Shown: piece after piece, positions 42,699-53,636 of the stretch
How the letters are laid out: the number at the start of each line of letters is the position of its first letter
Numbering within the stretch: the first letter of the stretch is position 1
Made by a program: the position numbers and the translations under genes
The notes under the pieces: generated by a model
Seen by the model: only the letters and a program-made list of their open reading frames with translations
The model's database searches: none
What the model was told of the DNA's origin: nothing
From: Globisporangium splendens
Taxonomy: Eukaryota; Oomycota; Peronosporomycetes; Pythiales; Pythiaceae
NCBI GenBank assembly: GCA_006386115.1
Contig: VFIW01000013.1
Location: 248,001 to 312,000, forward strand
Direction: 5' to 3'
DNA length: 64,000 nt

Positions 42699-43676
42699 TT
42701 GTACGACATCTCCGCTATTTGCAAGAAGCGTGGAGGACGTCGATTCTACAAGGAGTTGTTCTTCCTCTGGCGCAAGATGTCCGGCAGCGACGATCCAGGC
42801 CAGTCCAGCACAGCGAAGCTCGAGTCGTGGAAGACGCTTGTCCGACTCGAGAACGAGCATCTTGTCGAGCGTTTGCTAGGGAACCTAGGAGGCACGCTCG
42901 AGAACGACCATAAAGAGCTTGGCTCTCGTCGTTCTAGTGCTCGCAAGAGCACTACAAGCTCTGCTCGTAGCTGTGAACCACGTCGGGAACATCAGACTGA
43001 AGAGTCTCTCGAGGTTCCCACGTGTCTGAGTCCGGTGGATAGCCAAGCCACCGTACTCTGTAGAAGCGTTGACGGTTCAACGACTTCTCTCCTCGACGAC
43101 GAGTCGATCGATCCTCATGATCGACTATCGACTCAACGATCCAACGGCGCTCTCCCTGATGATCGATCAGAGGAGGTGGGGTTGAACGCGAAAACGATTG
43201 AGCGACTCTGGAAGTGGAAGAGTGCTCACCACGCTCAGATCGAGGCTCTTGAAGTTCGCAACGCGGTACTCGAAGACCGGTGCGAAAGCCTCGAAGACCG
43301 GTTGAAGGAGCAGGAGTCGAAGATCGACTTGCTGCTCGATGGTCTTGCCCAGCGTTCGGCAATGGAGTCACGTTTCGAACAGAGGTTCGAGAAGATTCAA
43401 GTCGAGCTTGAACGACTCCAGAAGGCTGAGAAAGCTCGTGATGCGTATCACGAACGTCTACTGCGCTCTGTGGAAGAGGCAGGGACTTCTCTTGAGATAC
43501 TTCGGAAGGAGTATCATGGTCGCCTTCTCGCATTGGAGACAATAAAGGACGAGTCCTTTGATGTGCTTCAGCGCCTTTATGCCGAGAAGAAGCTCCATGA
43601 CGATGAGTTACAGACTCTTCGCGAGCTGGTGGAGCGACTTCAGGATCAACTTGATCGTCTGCCAAAGGCTCTATAG
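42699..43676 (+). pseudogene. B2 antisense ORF, start degraded
   Basis: Homologue of the family-A antisense protein: YDISAICKKRGGRRFYKELF, DDPGQSSTAKLESWKTLVRL, then TIERLWKWKSAHHAQIEALE and a coiled coil to LDRLPKAL, stop at 43674, with few gaps against A2. The open stretch is 325 codons. The family start ATG (expected near 42634) is ATC here, and an indel puts the first 20 codons in another frame, so the N-terminus is damaged; the rest remains open over the region shared with pol and the region beyond it. Confidence 0.7.
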
Positions 43677-45973
43677 GGTTCGCTGACCCACTTGGAAGGT
43701 AAGGCTTTAGTCGACCTACGTAAACGTAGGGTGTAGTCGCATGCGTGTAGGTATGTCTAGCGTGTAGGCATCACCATTGCATTTCACTACCTTGAACGGT
43801 CCAATGAACCTTGGCAGAAGCTTGGAGCTTCCCAAGTTGGACACTGCATGTTCAGGCAGGTTCGCCGTGCTAAGTAATACAAGATCATTGATCTTATAAA
43901 CTTGCTTGTTTTTCCTTCCGCTCTTGTCTGCTTGTTCCTTTTGCAGATCCTGAGCCTTCGCGATTGCGTCTCGAACAAACCTCACAACGGCTTGTCTCCT
44001 CACAATAAAGTCATCGACTTGCTGTTCCTCACGACTTGTCATGTCGTCTAGAGGTTTCATCGAGTCAAAATTCGCTTTTAACTCTGTGACAGCATTCAGG
44101 TCTGACTGTGGCTCCTTAGCCATAGTCCCTCCCCCACTTAAGGTAGTAACCTCTCCTACTAGTGACGCTGGCACTCTCGGATGGAGTCCGTAGTTCACAT
44201 AGAACGGGGTATGACCTGTCGAGACATGCGTGGAGTTGTTCAACGCAAACTCGGCAAGAGGGAGAAACTCACTCCACTCTCCGAAAGACGTCGCATAACT
44301 GCGCAACACGTCTTCCAGGACACGATTCACTCGTTCAGTTTGACCATCTGTCTCTGGGTGTGCTGCTGTTGACATGGATAGTTTCGTATCCAAAATGCCA
44401 AGCAGAGTACGCCAGAATCTGGATGTAAATCGAGTGCCACGGTCTGATACGATCTCTGAGGGAAGACCATGTACGCGGAACACCGCGTCTACAAAGACTT
44501 TCGCAGTCGTCTCTGCTGAGATCTTGTCCGAGACCGGGGTGAGATGCACCATCTTACTGAATCGGTCCGCAAACACCAGGATGCCATTCCTACCATGTTT
44601 GTCCCTTGGAAGTCCGAATATGAAATCCATACTCACAGACTTCCAACTGTCCCTGAGGGACAGGTAATGAACGAAGTGGAGCCTGAGTAGAGCCAGATGG
44701 CTTAACTCTTTGGCACACTTCGCAAGTACGCACATACTTGCGAACCCACTTGTACATGTGAGGCCAGTAGTAATCTCGAGACAAGTTGAGAAACGTTTTC
44801 TCACGTCCGAGATGGCCACTCGAAGGACTGTCATGATACTCGTACAAGAGTCGATGACGCAGACCTTCGTCGTTGGGGACAACGATCCTCGCTGGATCCC
44901 CTTCGTCAACCGCATAATACAACAGCTCATTGTGCATGCTGTAACGGTGAACACGCGATCTTGCTCTTGATGGGAGGTTTTGGAGTGCCTTATCTGAGGG
45001 ATTCTTGAAATACTTGATCAGTTCTTGACATGCTTCGTCTCGCTTGTAGCCCTCAGCGATTTCTTCTTGGATTGTGCTTGCCACTCCCGTAGCAATCGTG
45101 TTGACGTCTTCACAGAGTCGGCACGCTCCGTTCGTGTCGTCACTCTTGTTCTTCGGATCATAGTCCGGACGTCTTGACAAAGCGTCAGCAAGTATGTTGG
45201 ACTTGCCGGGCTTGTAGTGTACAACAAAGTTATACTCAGCAAAGAAGGAAAACCATCTTGCCATTCTTTGCGATAGGTGAGGCGTCTTTACAGCTGTCCG
45301 CAGTGATGCGTGATCAGTGTAAATAGCGAACTGCTCCTCACCAAGCAAATAGACTCGGAACTTTGCCAATGCATACTTCATGGCCAAAAGTTCTTTGTCA
45401 TGGACCGGATAGTTCCTTTCTGCGGGCCTGAGTTGTCGTGATTGATACGACACAACTCTTTCTTTGCCCTCATCATCGTGTTGCATCAGTGCACACCCGA
45501 TGGCACAATCGCTCGCATCGCAGACTACATGGAACGGCTTCTCATGATCTGCGAGAGCTAGGACAGGAGCTTCTCTTAAGCTCTTCTTCACTTCAGCAAA
45601 CGCTGCCTGATGTTCCTCAGACCGCTCCCACTCATTGTCCTTTTTCAAGAGACTCGTGAGAGATTGCATTAATGCTGCGTAATTGCGTGTGTATTTGTGC
45701 AGGTAGTTCGTCAAACCCAACCACTGGCGTAGTTGTTTGACATTCTGAGGAATAGGCCAATCGTCAATAGCCTTGACTTTCTCAGGATCAGCTCGAACGC
45801 CATTCTTGCCAACAAAGCAACCGAGTACAGGGATCTCAGGGGCGAAGAAGATGCATTCCTTCAAGTTAGCGTATAATTTGTTTTCACGCATAACCTGAAA
45901 AACTTGACGAAGATGTTCAAGATGAACATCAACATCCTTCTTCTTTCCCAAAGCCTTACTGTGGACGAAGATA
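42952..45973 (-). pseudogene. pol: B2 Pol, RT thumb to chromodomain, frameshifted
   Basis: Three pieces: RT end, RNase H (HVVCDASDCAIGCALMQ, AIYTDHASLRTAV) and integrase zinc finger (44590-45973); integrase core with D (SVSMDFIFGL), D (IVSDRGTRFTSRFW), E (PETDGQTERVNR) and GPF end (43716-44954); chromodomain (HEDRSTRRRGEK, RFYRVRWLGYPPDSDTWEP) ending at 42952. Frameshifts near 44660 and 43740 separate them. Confidence 0.9.
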
Positions 45974-46624
45974 TGTAATGGGCCATAACCAGCCATTACA
46001 TGAAGGTGGATCTGTCCCCAGATCTAGTGTACCACACACCACCTTCAGCGTGCATTGTGGACACACAAATGACAAAGGGATTACAGTAATACAGACCCCA
46101 CATGCACGTGTGACGTCATTCGATGACGTCACGAGTGTTCTCTGTGCTGATGAGTGCAGAATGTTGTTCTCATGTACTAATCAGTACAGAGTGATGACAT
46201 CCATGTACTAATCAAGTACTGAGTGATGGTTCCTACTTGGGAAACTGGACTGGCGACGAGACCGACGTGTCTCTGCCACCTGGAGTGAGTGGCGCGAGCC
46301 AATCACTTTGCAGGGATTTTAAACAAGACTTGAAGTTCAAGCTTCTAGAAGATCCCGTAGGTTCAACCTCAGTGTACCCAAGGTTTTATATATCAGATTC
46401 ATAGGTTTTATTGTGCATGTTTAGGTTTTAGTTATAAAACCTGTAGGATCCCTTGGGGTTCATTTGTAAGTAGCGACAGGAACCATAACCATTTTTAATT
46501 CAGTTGCAAATTTTCCTCCAAGTCCTCAAGTCTTCTTCCTCCCTCCAAGTCGGGAGATCGCTTCCTCTGGCACAAGCGTGTGTGCCGTGTTTGAGGGACT
46601 GTTGTGGAACAGCGCCCTCTTACA
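45974..46624 (+). repeat. A2 5' LTR
   Basis: 651 bp, TGTAATGG...CTCTTACA, followed by CC and primer site TGGTAGCA. Differs from its 3' partner at about 10-15 scattered sites by eye. Confidence 0.95.
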
Positions 46625-46740
46625 CCTGGTAGCACTTCGAGCGGTCCTTCCAACGACCAAGTCAAGAAAGGTTTGACGACGCGGCTTTAAGCACTTCGCG
46701 CATTCCTGTCGAAGACCCTGCGAGCATCCTTGTTTGGAAC

Positions 46741-47800
46741 ATGGATGCTACAGGAACCCCACTCGGTCCAGCAGTACCGGGAACTGTCGAGTTGACTATT
46801 GAGGGTTTCCCTCATTTGTCTTCTCATGAGTGGATGGCGCTTGAGCGCATGCGAGATGTCATCGGAGAGGCTGCTGTGGTCAGTCTGCTTCGATCGTCAT
46901 CTCCGGAGGACCAGAAGAGCGCGGTGGTCAGCTTCATGCACCACGAGATCATGTCCTCCCGGAAGCAGGTCGCAACCCCTGTTTCCTCAATCAGGACGGT
47001 GCCACTGAAGCTTGACGTCTCTCCGTATCGCGGCGGAGAGAACGAACCCCTCTCACGATGGTTCGTCGAGTTGGATGCAGCGATCACTGCAAGACAACTG
47101 CAAGACAACTGCGAGACCCTTCGCAGCAAGTGTTGTTCGCGATGTCCAACCTTGCGGGTCGTGCGAAGAGCTGGGCGTATGGCAAGCGTTTAGTCGATCT
47201 GAACTGCTTCCCCAGCTACGATCATTTCAAGACCGAACTCAAGAAGGCGTTTGAACCTCCACAGAGTGAGTTCCGTGCGCGCGCCGAGTTCCTCAAGCTT
47301 CGTTAAGGCCGTTTCGACCTTCACTCGTATGCACAACGTGCTCGTTACTTGGTATCGAGCATCGTTGACGAGCCGATTGACGTTCCGACGCAAGTCGTGA
47401 CGTTCATGACGGGTCTGAACGATGGTCCGATTCGGAACCAACTGTTCCGCGAGTACCCAAGACGCTGGACGAAGCTATCGAACGTGCGATGCAAGAAGAG
47501 TTCAGCATCAAGCAAGCGAAGTTCCATGGGTTTGCGTCAAGACCAATGCGGCAATCAAATGTCGTGCATGATGGCCCCAAGCCCATGGACATCTCGTACA
47601 TTTCCACGCCTGGAAATGAGCGTCCTCGCAACGATGGGAAGTGTTTCCGTTGCGGGAAGCCGGGCCATATTGCTCGGAACTGCAAGGTGTCTTTGCCGGG
47701 TCGGCAAACGACACAAGGTGCTCGCTCGAACAACCACGATCGTTCTTACGGTCGTCGGTTCGAGCGGTCACCCGGGCCAAAAAACGGGAATGGACAGTAG
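46741..47800 (+). pseudogene. gag: A2 Gag, broken
   Basis: Starts MDATGTPLGPAVPGTVELTI. A direct repetition of gcaagacaact near 47090-47110 shifts the frame; in the restored frame a TAA occurs near 47304 (CAA in A1), and one C is missing near 47459. The zinc knuckle CFRCGKPGHIARNC is intact at the end (47641-47682 region). Confidence 0.9.
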
Positions 47801-47818
47801 GGGCGGGGCCTCCTACTG
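47779..47818 (+). promoter_or_regulatory. -1 ribosomal frameshift signal, A2
   Basis: A AAA AAC at 47779-47785, stem CAGTAGG/CCTACTG at 47795-47801 and 47812-47818, same spacing as A1. Confidence 0.88.
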
Positions 47819-50800
47819 GCCCGGAAAAGAGGACTGTGGACGTTGTGGAGACACAGGACTCTGGCCCCTATGTGCATCAAGCACATACAGTTTCCACTAT
47901 GAGTGAGAAGAGTGTCAGTCAAACGTCAAGTTTGATCGTTCACAAGGTTTATGTAGACGGTATTGCAACGCCTCTACGAGCTTTGGTTGACACTGGTGCG
48001 TCGAACAACTTTGTTCGAAATGAAGTGATCGTGAGGCATGGTGTCTTCGTGCCTGATGCGAATGAAGAGAAGACAATGATCGTCCGGTTGGCAAATGGGT
48101 CAACTGTGAAGATGCCGAAGCGCGTGGTGCGCTTGGCAATCGAGTGTGAAGATTTCCGAGGTGAAGACGAGTTTATTTTACTCGACCTCGATGACAAGTT
48201 TGATATCATCCTTGGAATGCCGTGGTTGAAGCGTTACCAACCTAGCATTGACTGGATGAATATGAAGATCTCCGTTGACAAGTCACGCGATGTTGACTTG
48301 TGCTGCACAACAACGGATGAAGTAGTATGGGTGTACACATCTGTGGAAGAGATCCCAGATGGCCCTTGTGATATTGCGGTGTGCGATGGCCCCCCATGTT
48401 CACAAGTGGTACCCATTTTGAAGACGGCGAACGGAGGTGGAGCAGTCAGGCGCCAGAGAAAGACTGTCTCCTTTCCCATCGACGACGAGAAGGTTCGCGA
48501 TGGCGTTGACAAGAGTGAATGGAAGAGGAACAAACACCCTTCCCAAGACAACAAGATGGAGACCAGCAAGAGAAGTGTTCCGCCAAGAGTTTTGAGTACC
48601 CCTGATCAAGGTACAAGTGGTGATGACAAAGGGAGTGTCCAAGCACAAGACATTCCAAACGAGTTTGTGAATATCGCGGTCTACAATGAAGAAGGTGACG
48701 TGGATGTAATCCGTCACGTGAAGATTGAAAATCCTCCAAGTTCAGTCGAAGAATTGATTTCCTTGCCATCAATGAGCAAGAAGACACTGGAGCGCAGCCT
48801 AGCGAGAGGCGATATTGCGCAGGTGTGTGCGATCGTCGAAATGGTCGACGAAGGCTTCGTCAACACAGCATCGAGTGCGGATGCAGATGTGTTAGACGAA
48901 AAGACACGGAAGGAAAGGTTCGAGGAGCAGTCGTGGACGCCCTCAAGAAGAACCCCGTGTATGCGCTTGCCAGGGAATATGAAGACATTTTCCCTGACAA
49001 GGTGCCGGACGAGTTGCCATTCGACAGAGGCATTCGTCATGAGATTGATGTACTTCCTGGCACGAAGTACTGCATCACAAGACAGTGGCCGTTGCAAAAG
49101 GAACAAGTCGAGGCAATCGACGAGTTCTTTGCACAACGTGCTAAGGCTGGTCATGTGCGGGAGAGCAAGTCTCCGCATTGCAGCCCCACTTTCTGTGTGA
49201 AGAAGGCAACTGGAGGTTGGCGCATTGTTCACGCTTTCAACAAGATGAACGACGCGACAATTCCAGCCCAGGCTCCGGTTCCACGCAAGGACATGATCCT
49301 TGATGGAATGGTTGGCAGCACCGTCTTTAGTGCTATCGATCTGAAAGATGGGTTCTATCAGATTCGAATGCGCGAAGACGATGTCCCACTAACCGCAGTG
49401 AGTACCCCGAGTGCTATGCTGTGGGAATGGTTAGTGATGCCACAGGGACTGAAGAATGCTCCTGCGACCTTCAATCGAATGGTCACGAACGTTCTTCGTC
49501 CTTTGCGAACATTTGCACCAAGTTACTTGGACGATATTTTCGTTCATAGTAAGGCCACGAATGGGAAGTCTGATGTCGATGTTCATCTCGATCATCTTCG
49601 TCAAGTTTTCCAGGTCGTGCGTGAGAACAAACTCTACGCAAACTTGAAGAAGTGCATGTTCTTCGCCCCCGAGATCCCTGTTCTCGGCTGTTTTGTGGGC
49701 AAGAGCGGTGTTCGAGTCGATCCGGAGAAGGTCAAAGCTATTGACGATTGGCCTGTGCCTCAGAACGTCAAACAGCTGCGACAATGGTTGGGTTTAGCCA
49801 ACTACTTGCACAAGTACGCGCGCAATTATGCAGCGTTGGTGCAACCCCTCACACAGCTCTTGAAGAAAGACGTTGAGTGGAAGTGGTCGAAAGACCATCA
49901 GATGGCGTTCGAAGAAGTCAAGAGGAGTCTTCGAGAAGCTCCTGTGTTGGCTCTGCCAAACCACGACAAGCCGTTCCACGTCGTCTGCGATGCGAGCGAC
50001 TATGCCATCGGTTGCGCCTTAATGCAACACGATGATGGGGGTCATGAGCGAGTTGTGTCGTATCAGTCACGACAACTCCGATCCGCAGAACGGAACTACC
50101 CAGTTCACGACAAGGAACCTCTGGCGATGAAGTATTCTTTGATCAAGTTCCGTGTGTATCTGCTTGGCAAGGAGCGCTTTGCTATCTACACTGATCACGC
50201 ATCTCTGCGTACGGCAGTGAAGACTCCTCATTTGTCGCAAAGAATGGCGAGATGGTTCTCCTTCTTTGCAGAGTACAACTTTGTTGTACACTACAAACCA
50301 GGCAAGACGAACATCTTAGCCGATGCGCTGTCAAGACGTCCGGATTACGATCCGAAGACCAAGAGTGAGGACACGGATGGAGCGTGTCGACTCTGTGAAG
50401 ATGTTCAAGCGATCGCGGTGCGAGCTGCGACTACAGTGCGAGAAGAGATCGTCGAAGGGTACAAGTCTGACGAAACATGTCAGGACTTGCTGAAGTACTT
50501 CAAGGACCCTTCAGACAAAGCACTGCAAGGTCTTCCGTCGCGCACAAGATCGCGAGTTCACCGCTTCCGAGTACTCAACGGGCTGTTGTACTATGCGGTC
50601 GAACAAGGGGATACAGCAAGGATTGTTGTTCCCAACGACGAAGGTCTGCGTCATCGACTCTTGTATGAGTACCATGACAGTCCTTCGGGTGGCCATCTCG
50701 GACGTGAGAAAACGTTTCTCAGTCTTTCCCGGGATTACTACTGGCCACACATGTACAAGTGGGTACGCAAGTATGTGAGGACTTGCGAGATCTGCCAACG

Positions 50801-52568
50801 AGTGAAACCCTCTGGTTCCACGCAGGCACCACTTCGTTCATTGGCTGTCCCATCGGATAGTTGGAAGTCTGTGAGTATGGATTTCATATTCGGACTTCCA
50901 AGAGACACACATGGACGCAATGGCATCCTTGTGTTTGTGGACCGATTCAGCAAGATGGTTCATCTTGCGCCTGTTTCGGACAAGATCTCTGCTGAGAAGA
51001 CTGCCAAGGTCTTTGTAGACGTCGTATTCCGTCTGCACGGACTACCAGTCGAGATCGTGTCTGACCGTGACACCCGTTTCACGTCCAAGTTCTGGCGTGC
51101 ACTGTTCGGACTCCTGGACACCAAGCTGTCCATGTCAACAGCGGTATACCCTGAAACGGACGGTCAAACAGAGCGAGTGAATCGTGTCCTCGAAGACGTG
51201 TTGCGCAGCTGCGCAATGTCTTTCAAAGAGTGGAGCGGCTATCTCCCTCTTGCCGAGTTTGCGTTGAATAACTCCACGCATGTCTCGACAGGTCACTCTC
51301 CATTTTATGTGAACTATGGCATTCACCCTCGAGTGCCTGCTTCCATAATGGGCGAGGTCTCTACCTTAAGTGGGGGAGGGACTCCGGCTCATGGAAACAA
51401 GCCGAAGTCGTCTTATGAACTGAATGCTGCTTCCGAGTTGAAAGCAAATTTTGACTCGATGAAACCCCTCGACGACCTAACAAGTCGTGAAGGGCAGCAA
51501 GTCGATGACTTTGTTGTGAGGAGACAAGCCGTTGTGAGGTTTGTTCGAGACGCAATCGCAAAGGCTCAGGATCTGCAAAAGGAACAAGCAGACAAGAGCG
51601 GAAGGAAGAACAAGCAAGTGTATAAGATCAATGATCTTGTATTAGTTAGCACGGCGAACCTGCCTGTACATGCAGTGTCCAACTTGGGAAGCTCCAAGCT
51701 TCTGCCAAGGTTCGTCGGACCGTTCAAGGTAGTGAAATGCAATGGCGATGCCTACACGCTAGACATACCTACACGCATGCGTCTACACCCGACATTTTAT
51801 GTGGGTAGACTGAAGCCTTACCTTCCAAGTGGATCTGCGGACCCTACGAGATCTTCCGCAAACGATCGAGCTGATCGTGGAGTTTCTCCACTTGATTGCG
51901 AAGAGCAAACAGCTCATCGCTCTGGAGATTCTTCTCGGCGTACAGGAGTTGCAGGGCGTCGAAGGATTGGTCCTTCACTGCCTCCAGCGCTTGAAGACGA
52001 GAATGGTACTCGCCACGAAGTACCTCGAGTGCCGAACCTGCCTCTTCCACAGAGCGCAACAGGCGATCGTGAGCCAACTCACGAGACTTCTCGTTCTTCC
52101 GGAGTCGAACAAGTTCGTCCTGAACCTGTTGGAACCGCTCCTCGAAACGGGACTCCAAAGCCGAATATTGGGTGCAACCTTCTGTCGGGACATCGATCTT
52201 CGACTCATGATCGGCGACAAGGTTCTCGAGACTCTCGCAGCGTTCCTCAAGTGTCGAACAACGCTGCTGCAAAGCCTCGATTTGCCCACGATGAGCACTC
52301 TTCCACTTCCAGAGTCGCTCAATCGTTTTCTCGTTCAGCCCCACCCCCGTTGTTAGACTCTCAGGGAGAGCATCGCTGGGTGGTTCAGTCGATTGTTGGT
52401 CATGAAGATCGACCGACTCATCGTCGAGGAAAGAAGCAGTTGAACCATCAACGCTTCTACAGAGTTCGGTGGCGTGGATATCCACCGAGCTCGGACACGT
52501 GGGAGCCTCGTCAGACATTGGAGTCTGATGTTCCCGACGTGGTCCGCAGCTATGAGAACTGCTTGTAG
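47785..52568 (+). pseudogene. pol: A2 Pol, near-complete, one frameshift
   Basis: Frame from the slippery site runs to about 48935, where one G is missing (tcgtggacg against tcgtgggacg in A1); the next frame continues to TAG 52566. Protease ALVDTGASNNFVRNEV and DLILGMPW-like ILGMPWLKRYQ. RT palm with SYLDDIF (49524-49535). RNase H CDASDYAIGCALMQ. Integrase HHCC (HDSPSGGHLGREKTF, CEICQRV), DDE (SMDFIFGL, SDRDTRFTSKFW, TDGQTERVNR). A disordered Ser/Arg/Pro linker (51830-52380), then a C-terminal chromodomain HRWVVQSIVGHEDRP with FYRVRWRGYPPSSDTWEP. Only the frameshift blocks a full Gag-Pol, and it could also be a sequencing slip. Confidence 0.93.
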
Positions 52569-52911
52569 CGTCGCCAGGGGCGACACTACGACGACCAGAG
52601 CTAGGGTTCGCTCTGTCGTCAGCGGGAGTTCTTCTTTCGGCACGAGCATTGCCACGACGAAGAAGACGCTCCATCTTGTTCTCGTTCTCAAGACGAACAA
52701 ATGTTCGCCATGAGTCTATCTGGGCTGCGATGTGTTGGTTCGGATCATCGCGATCGTTGATCCGACGCCAACTGAAGAACCGCTCCTTGTAGAACTCGAG
52801 CTCCCCCTTCTTCTTCAGAATGGGAGAAATGTCGAAGAGTTCTGGAGCTGTCTGCTGTTGCTTGGACGACGGACGTTCTTCTCGGTTCACTTGGTCACTT
52901 GGTCGCTTCAT
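51844..52911 (-). CDS. A2 antisense ORF, intact coiled-coil protein
   Basis: 355 aa, ATG 52911 (MKRPSDQVNREERPSSKQ), 76 bp from the 3' LTR; the frame is also open back through much of that LTR to 53145. Core FDISPILKKKGELEFYKERF and SWRRINDRDDPNQH, W-R-T-F-V-R-L-E-N helix, Ser/Thr-rich linker, then TIERLWKWKSAHRGQIEALQ, CSTLEERCESLENL and a continuous coiled coil to LDRLRKIS. Leucine heptads are visible but there is no clear basic region directly before them, so bZIP is not established. Positions 52569-52911 lie outside pol. In the overlap, antisense codon position 1 faces sense position 1, antisense 2 faces sense 3, antisense 3 faces sense 2. The most intact member; best reference for the family. 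Confidence 0.8.
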   Translation of the reverse strand: MKRPSDQVNREERPSSKQQQTAPELFDISPILKKKGELEFYKERFFSWRRINDRDDPNQHIAAQIDSWRTFVRLENENKMERLLRRGNARAERRTPADDRANPSSGRRSVAPGDATSSSHSCGPRREHQTPMSDEAPTCPSSVDIHATELCRSVDGSTASFLDDESVDLHDQQSTEPPSDALPESLTTGVGLNEKTIERLWKWKSAHRGQIEALQQRCSTLEERCESLENLVADHESKIDVPTEGCTQYSALESRFEERFQQVQDELVRLRKNEKSRELAHDRLLRSVEEAGSALEVLRGEYHSRLQALEAVKDQSFDALQLLYAEKNLQSDELFALRNQVEKLHDQLDRLRKIS

Positions 52912-52987
52912 TGCCAATTGGAAAGTGAACTGCTCCGAAAGGTCTGCAAAAGTACGCAAGGTACTTGTGACTTTAAGGAGGGGATGA

Positions 52988-53636
52988 TGTAATGGGCCAT
53001 AACCAGCCATTACATGAAGGTGGATCTGTCCCAGATCTAGTGTGGCACACACCACCTTCAGCGTGCATTGTGGAGACACAAATAACAAAGGGATTACGGT
53101 AATACAGTCCCCACATGCACGTGTGACGTCATTCGATGACGTCACGAGTGTTCTCTGTGCTGATCAGTGCGGAATGTTGTTCTCATGTACTAATCAGTAC
53201 AGAGTAATGACATCCATGTACTAATCAAGTACTGAGTGATGGTTCCTGCTTGGGAAACTGGACTGGCGACGAGACAGACGTGTCTCTGCCACCTGGAGTG
53301 AGTGGCGCGAGCCAATCACTTTGCAGGGATTTTAAATAAGACTTGAAGTTCAAGCTTCTATAAGATCCCGTAGGTTCAACCTCAGTGTACCCAAGGTTTT
53401 ATATATCAGATTCATAGGTTTTATTGTGCATGTTTAGGTTTTAGTTATAAAACGTGTAGGATCCCTTGGGGTTCATTTGTAAGTAGCGACAGGAACCATA
53501 ACCATTTTTAATTCAGTTGCAAATTTTCCTCCAAGTCCTCAAGTCTTCTTCATCCCTCCAAGTCAAGAGATCGCTTCCTCTGGCACAAGCGTGTGTGCCG
53601 TGTTTGAGGGGTTGTTTGGAACAGCGCCCTCTTACA
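52988..53636 (+). repeat. A2 3' LTR
   Basis: 649 bp, preceded by GGAGGGGATGA. Twin TGACGTCA boxes near 53125 and 53138. One arm boundary of the inverted duplication. Confidence 0.95.

Larger units (their letters stand above)
42552..45973 (-). mobile_element. Ty3/gypsy element B2, 3' half
   Basis: Contains RT thumb, RNase H, integrase and chromodomain reading right to left, then purine tract and the 41905-42551 LTR. Its upstream end is at the AGATA (45969-45973) beside A2; the 5' half continues at 53637. Removing A2 and one AGATA joins ...FGDI to FVHSK... in frame, so B2 is one element split by A2. Confidence 0.9.
45974..53636 (+). mobile_element. Ty3/gypsy element A2 (family A), both LTRs, nested in B2
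   Basis: 7,663-bp element with 651- and 649-bp LTRs and perfect 5-bp target duplication AGATA (45969-45973 and 53637-53641). It lies in the RT gene of B2 at the catalytic motif. Gag is broken (a repeated 11-base tract near 47100, nonsense TAA near 47304, a one-base deletion near 47459); pol has one frameshift near 48935 and is otherwise open to its chromodomain. The antisense ORF is intact. It is the youngest layer of the nest by position, though LTR differences show it is not brand new. Confidence 0.95.

Noticed and set aside
51844..52911. Antisense protein as a bZIP like HBZ
   Set aside because: Leucine heptads exist, but no basic DNA-contact region of the N-x7-R type directly precedes them. 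The parallel with HBZ is of layout only.
52912..53145. N-terminal extension of the A2 antisense ORF through the 3' LTR
   Set aside because: The frame is open, but the extension is LTR sequence and is not preserved in A1, whose open frame stops at 29941. The ATG at 52911, shared with A1 (29842), is the better start.
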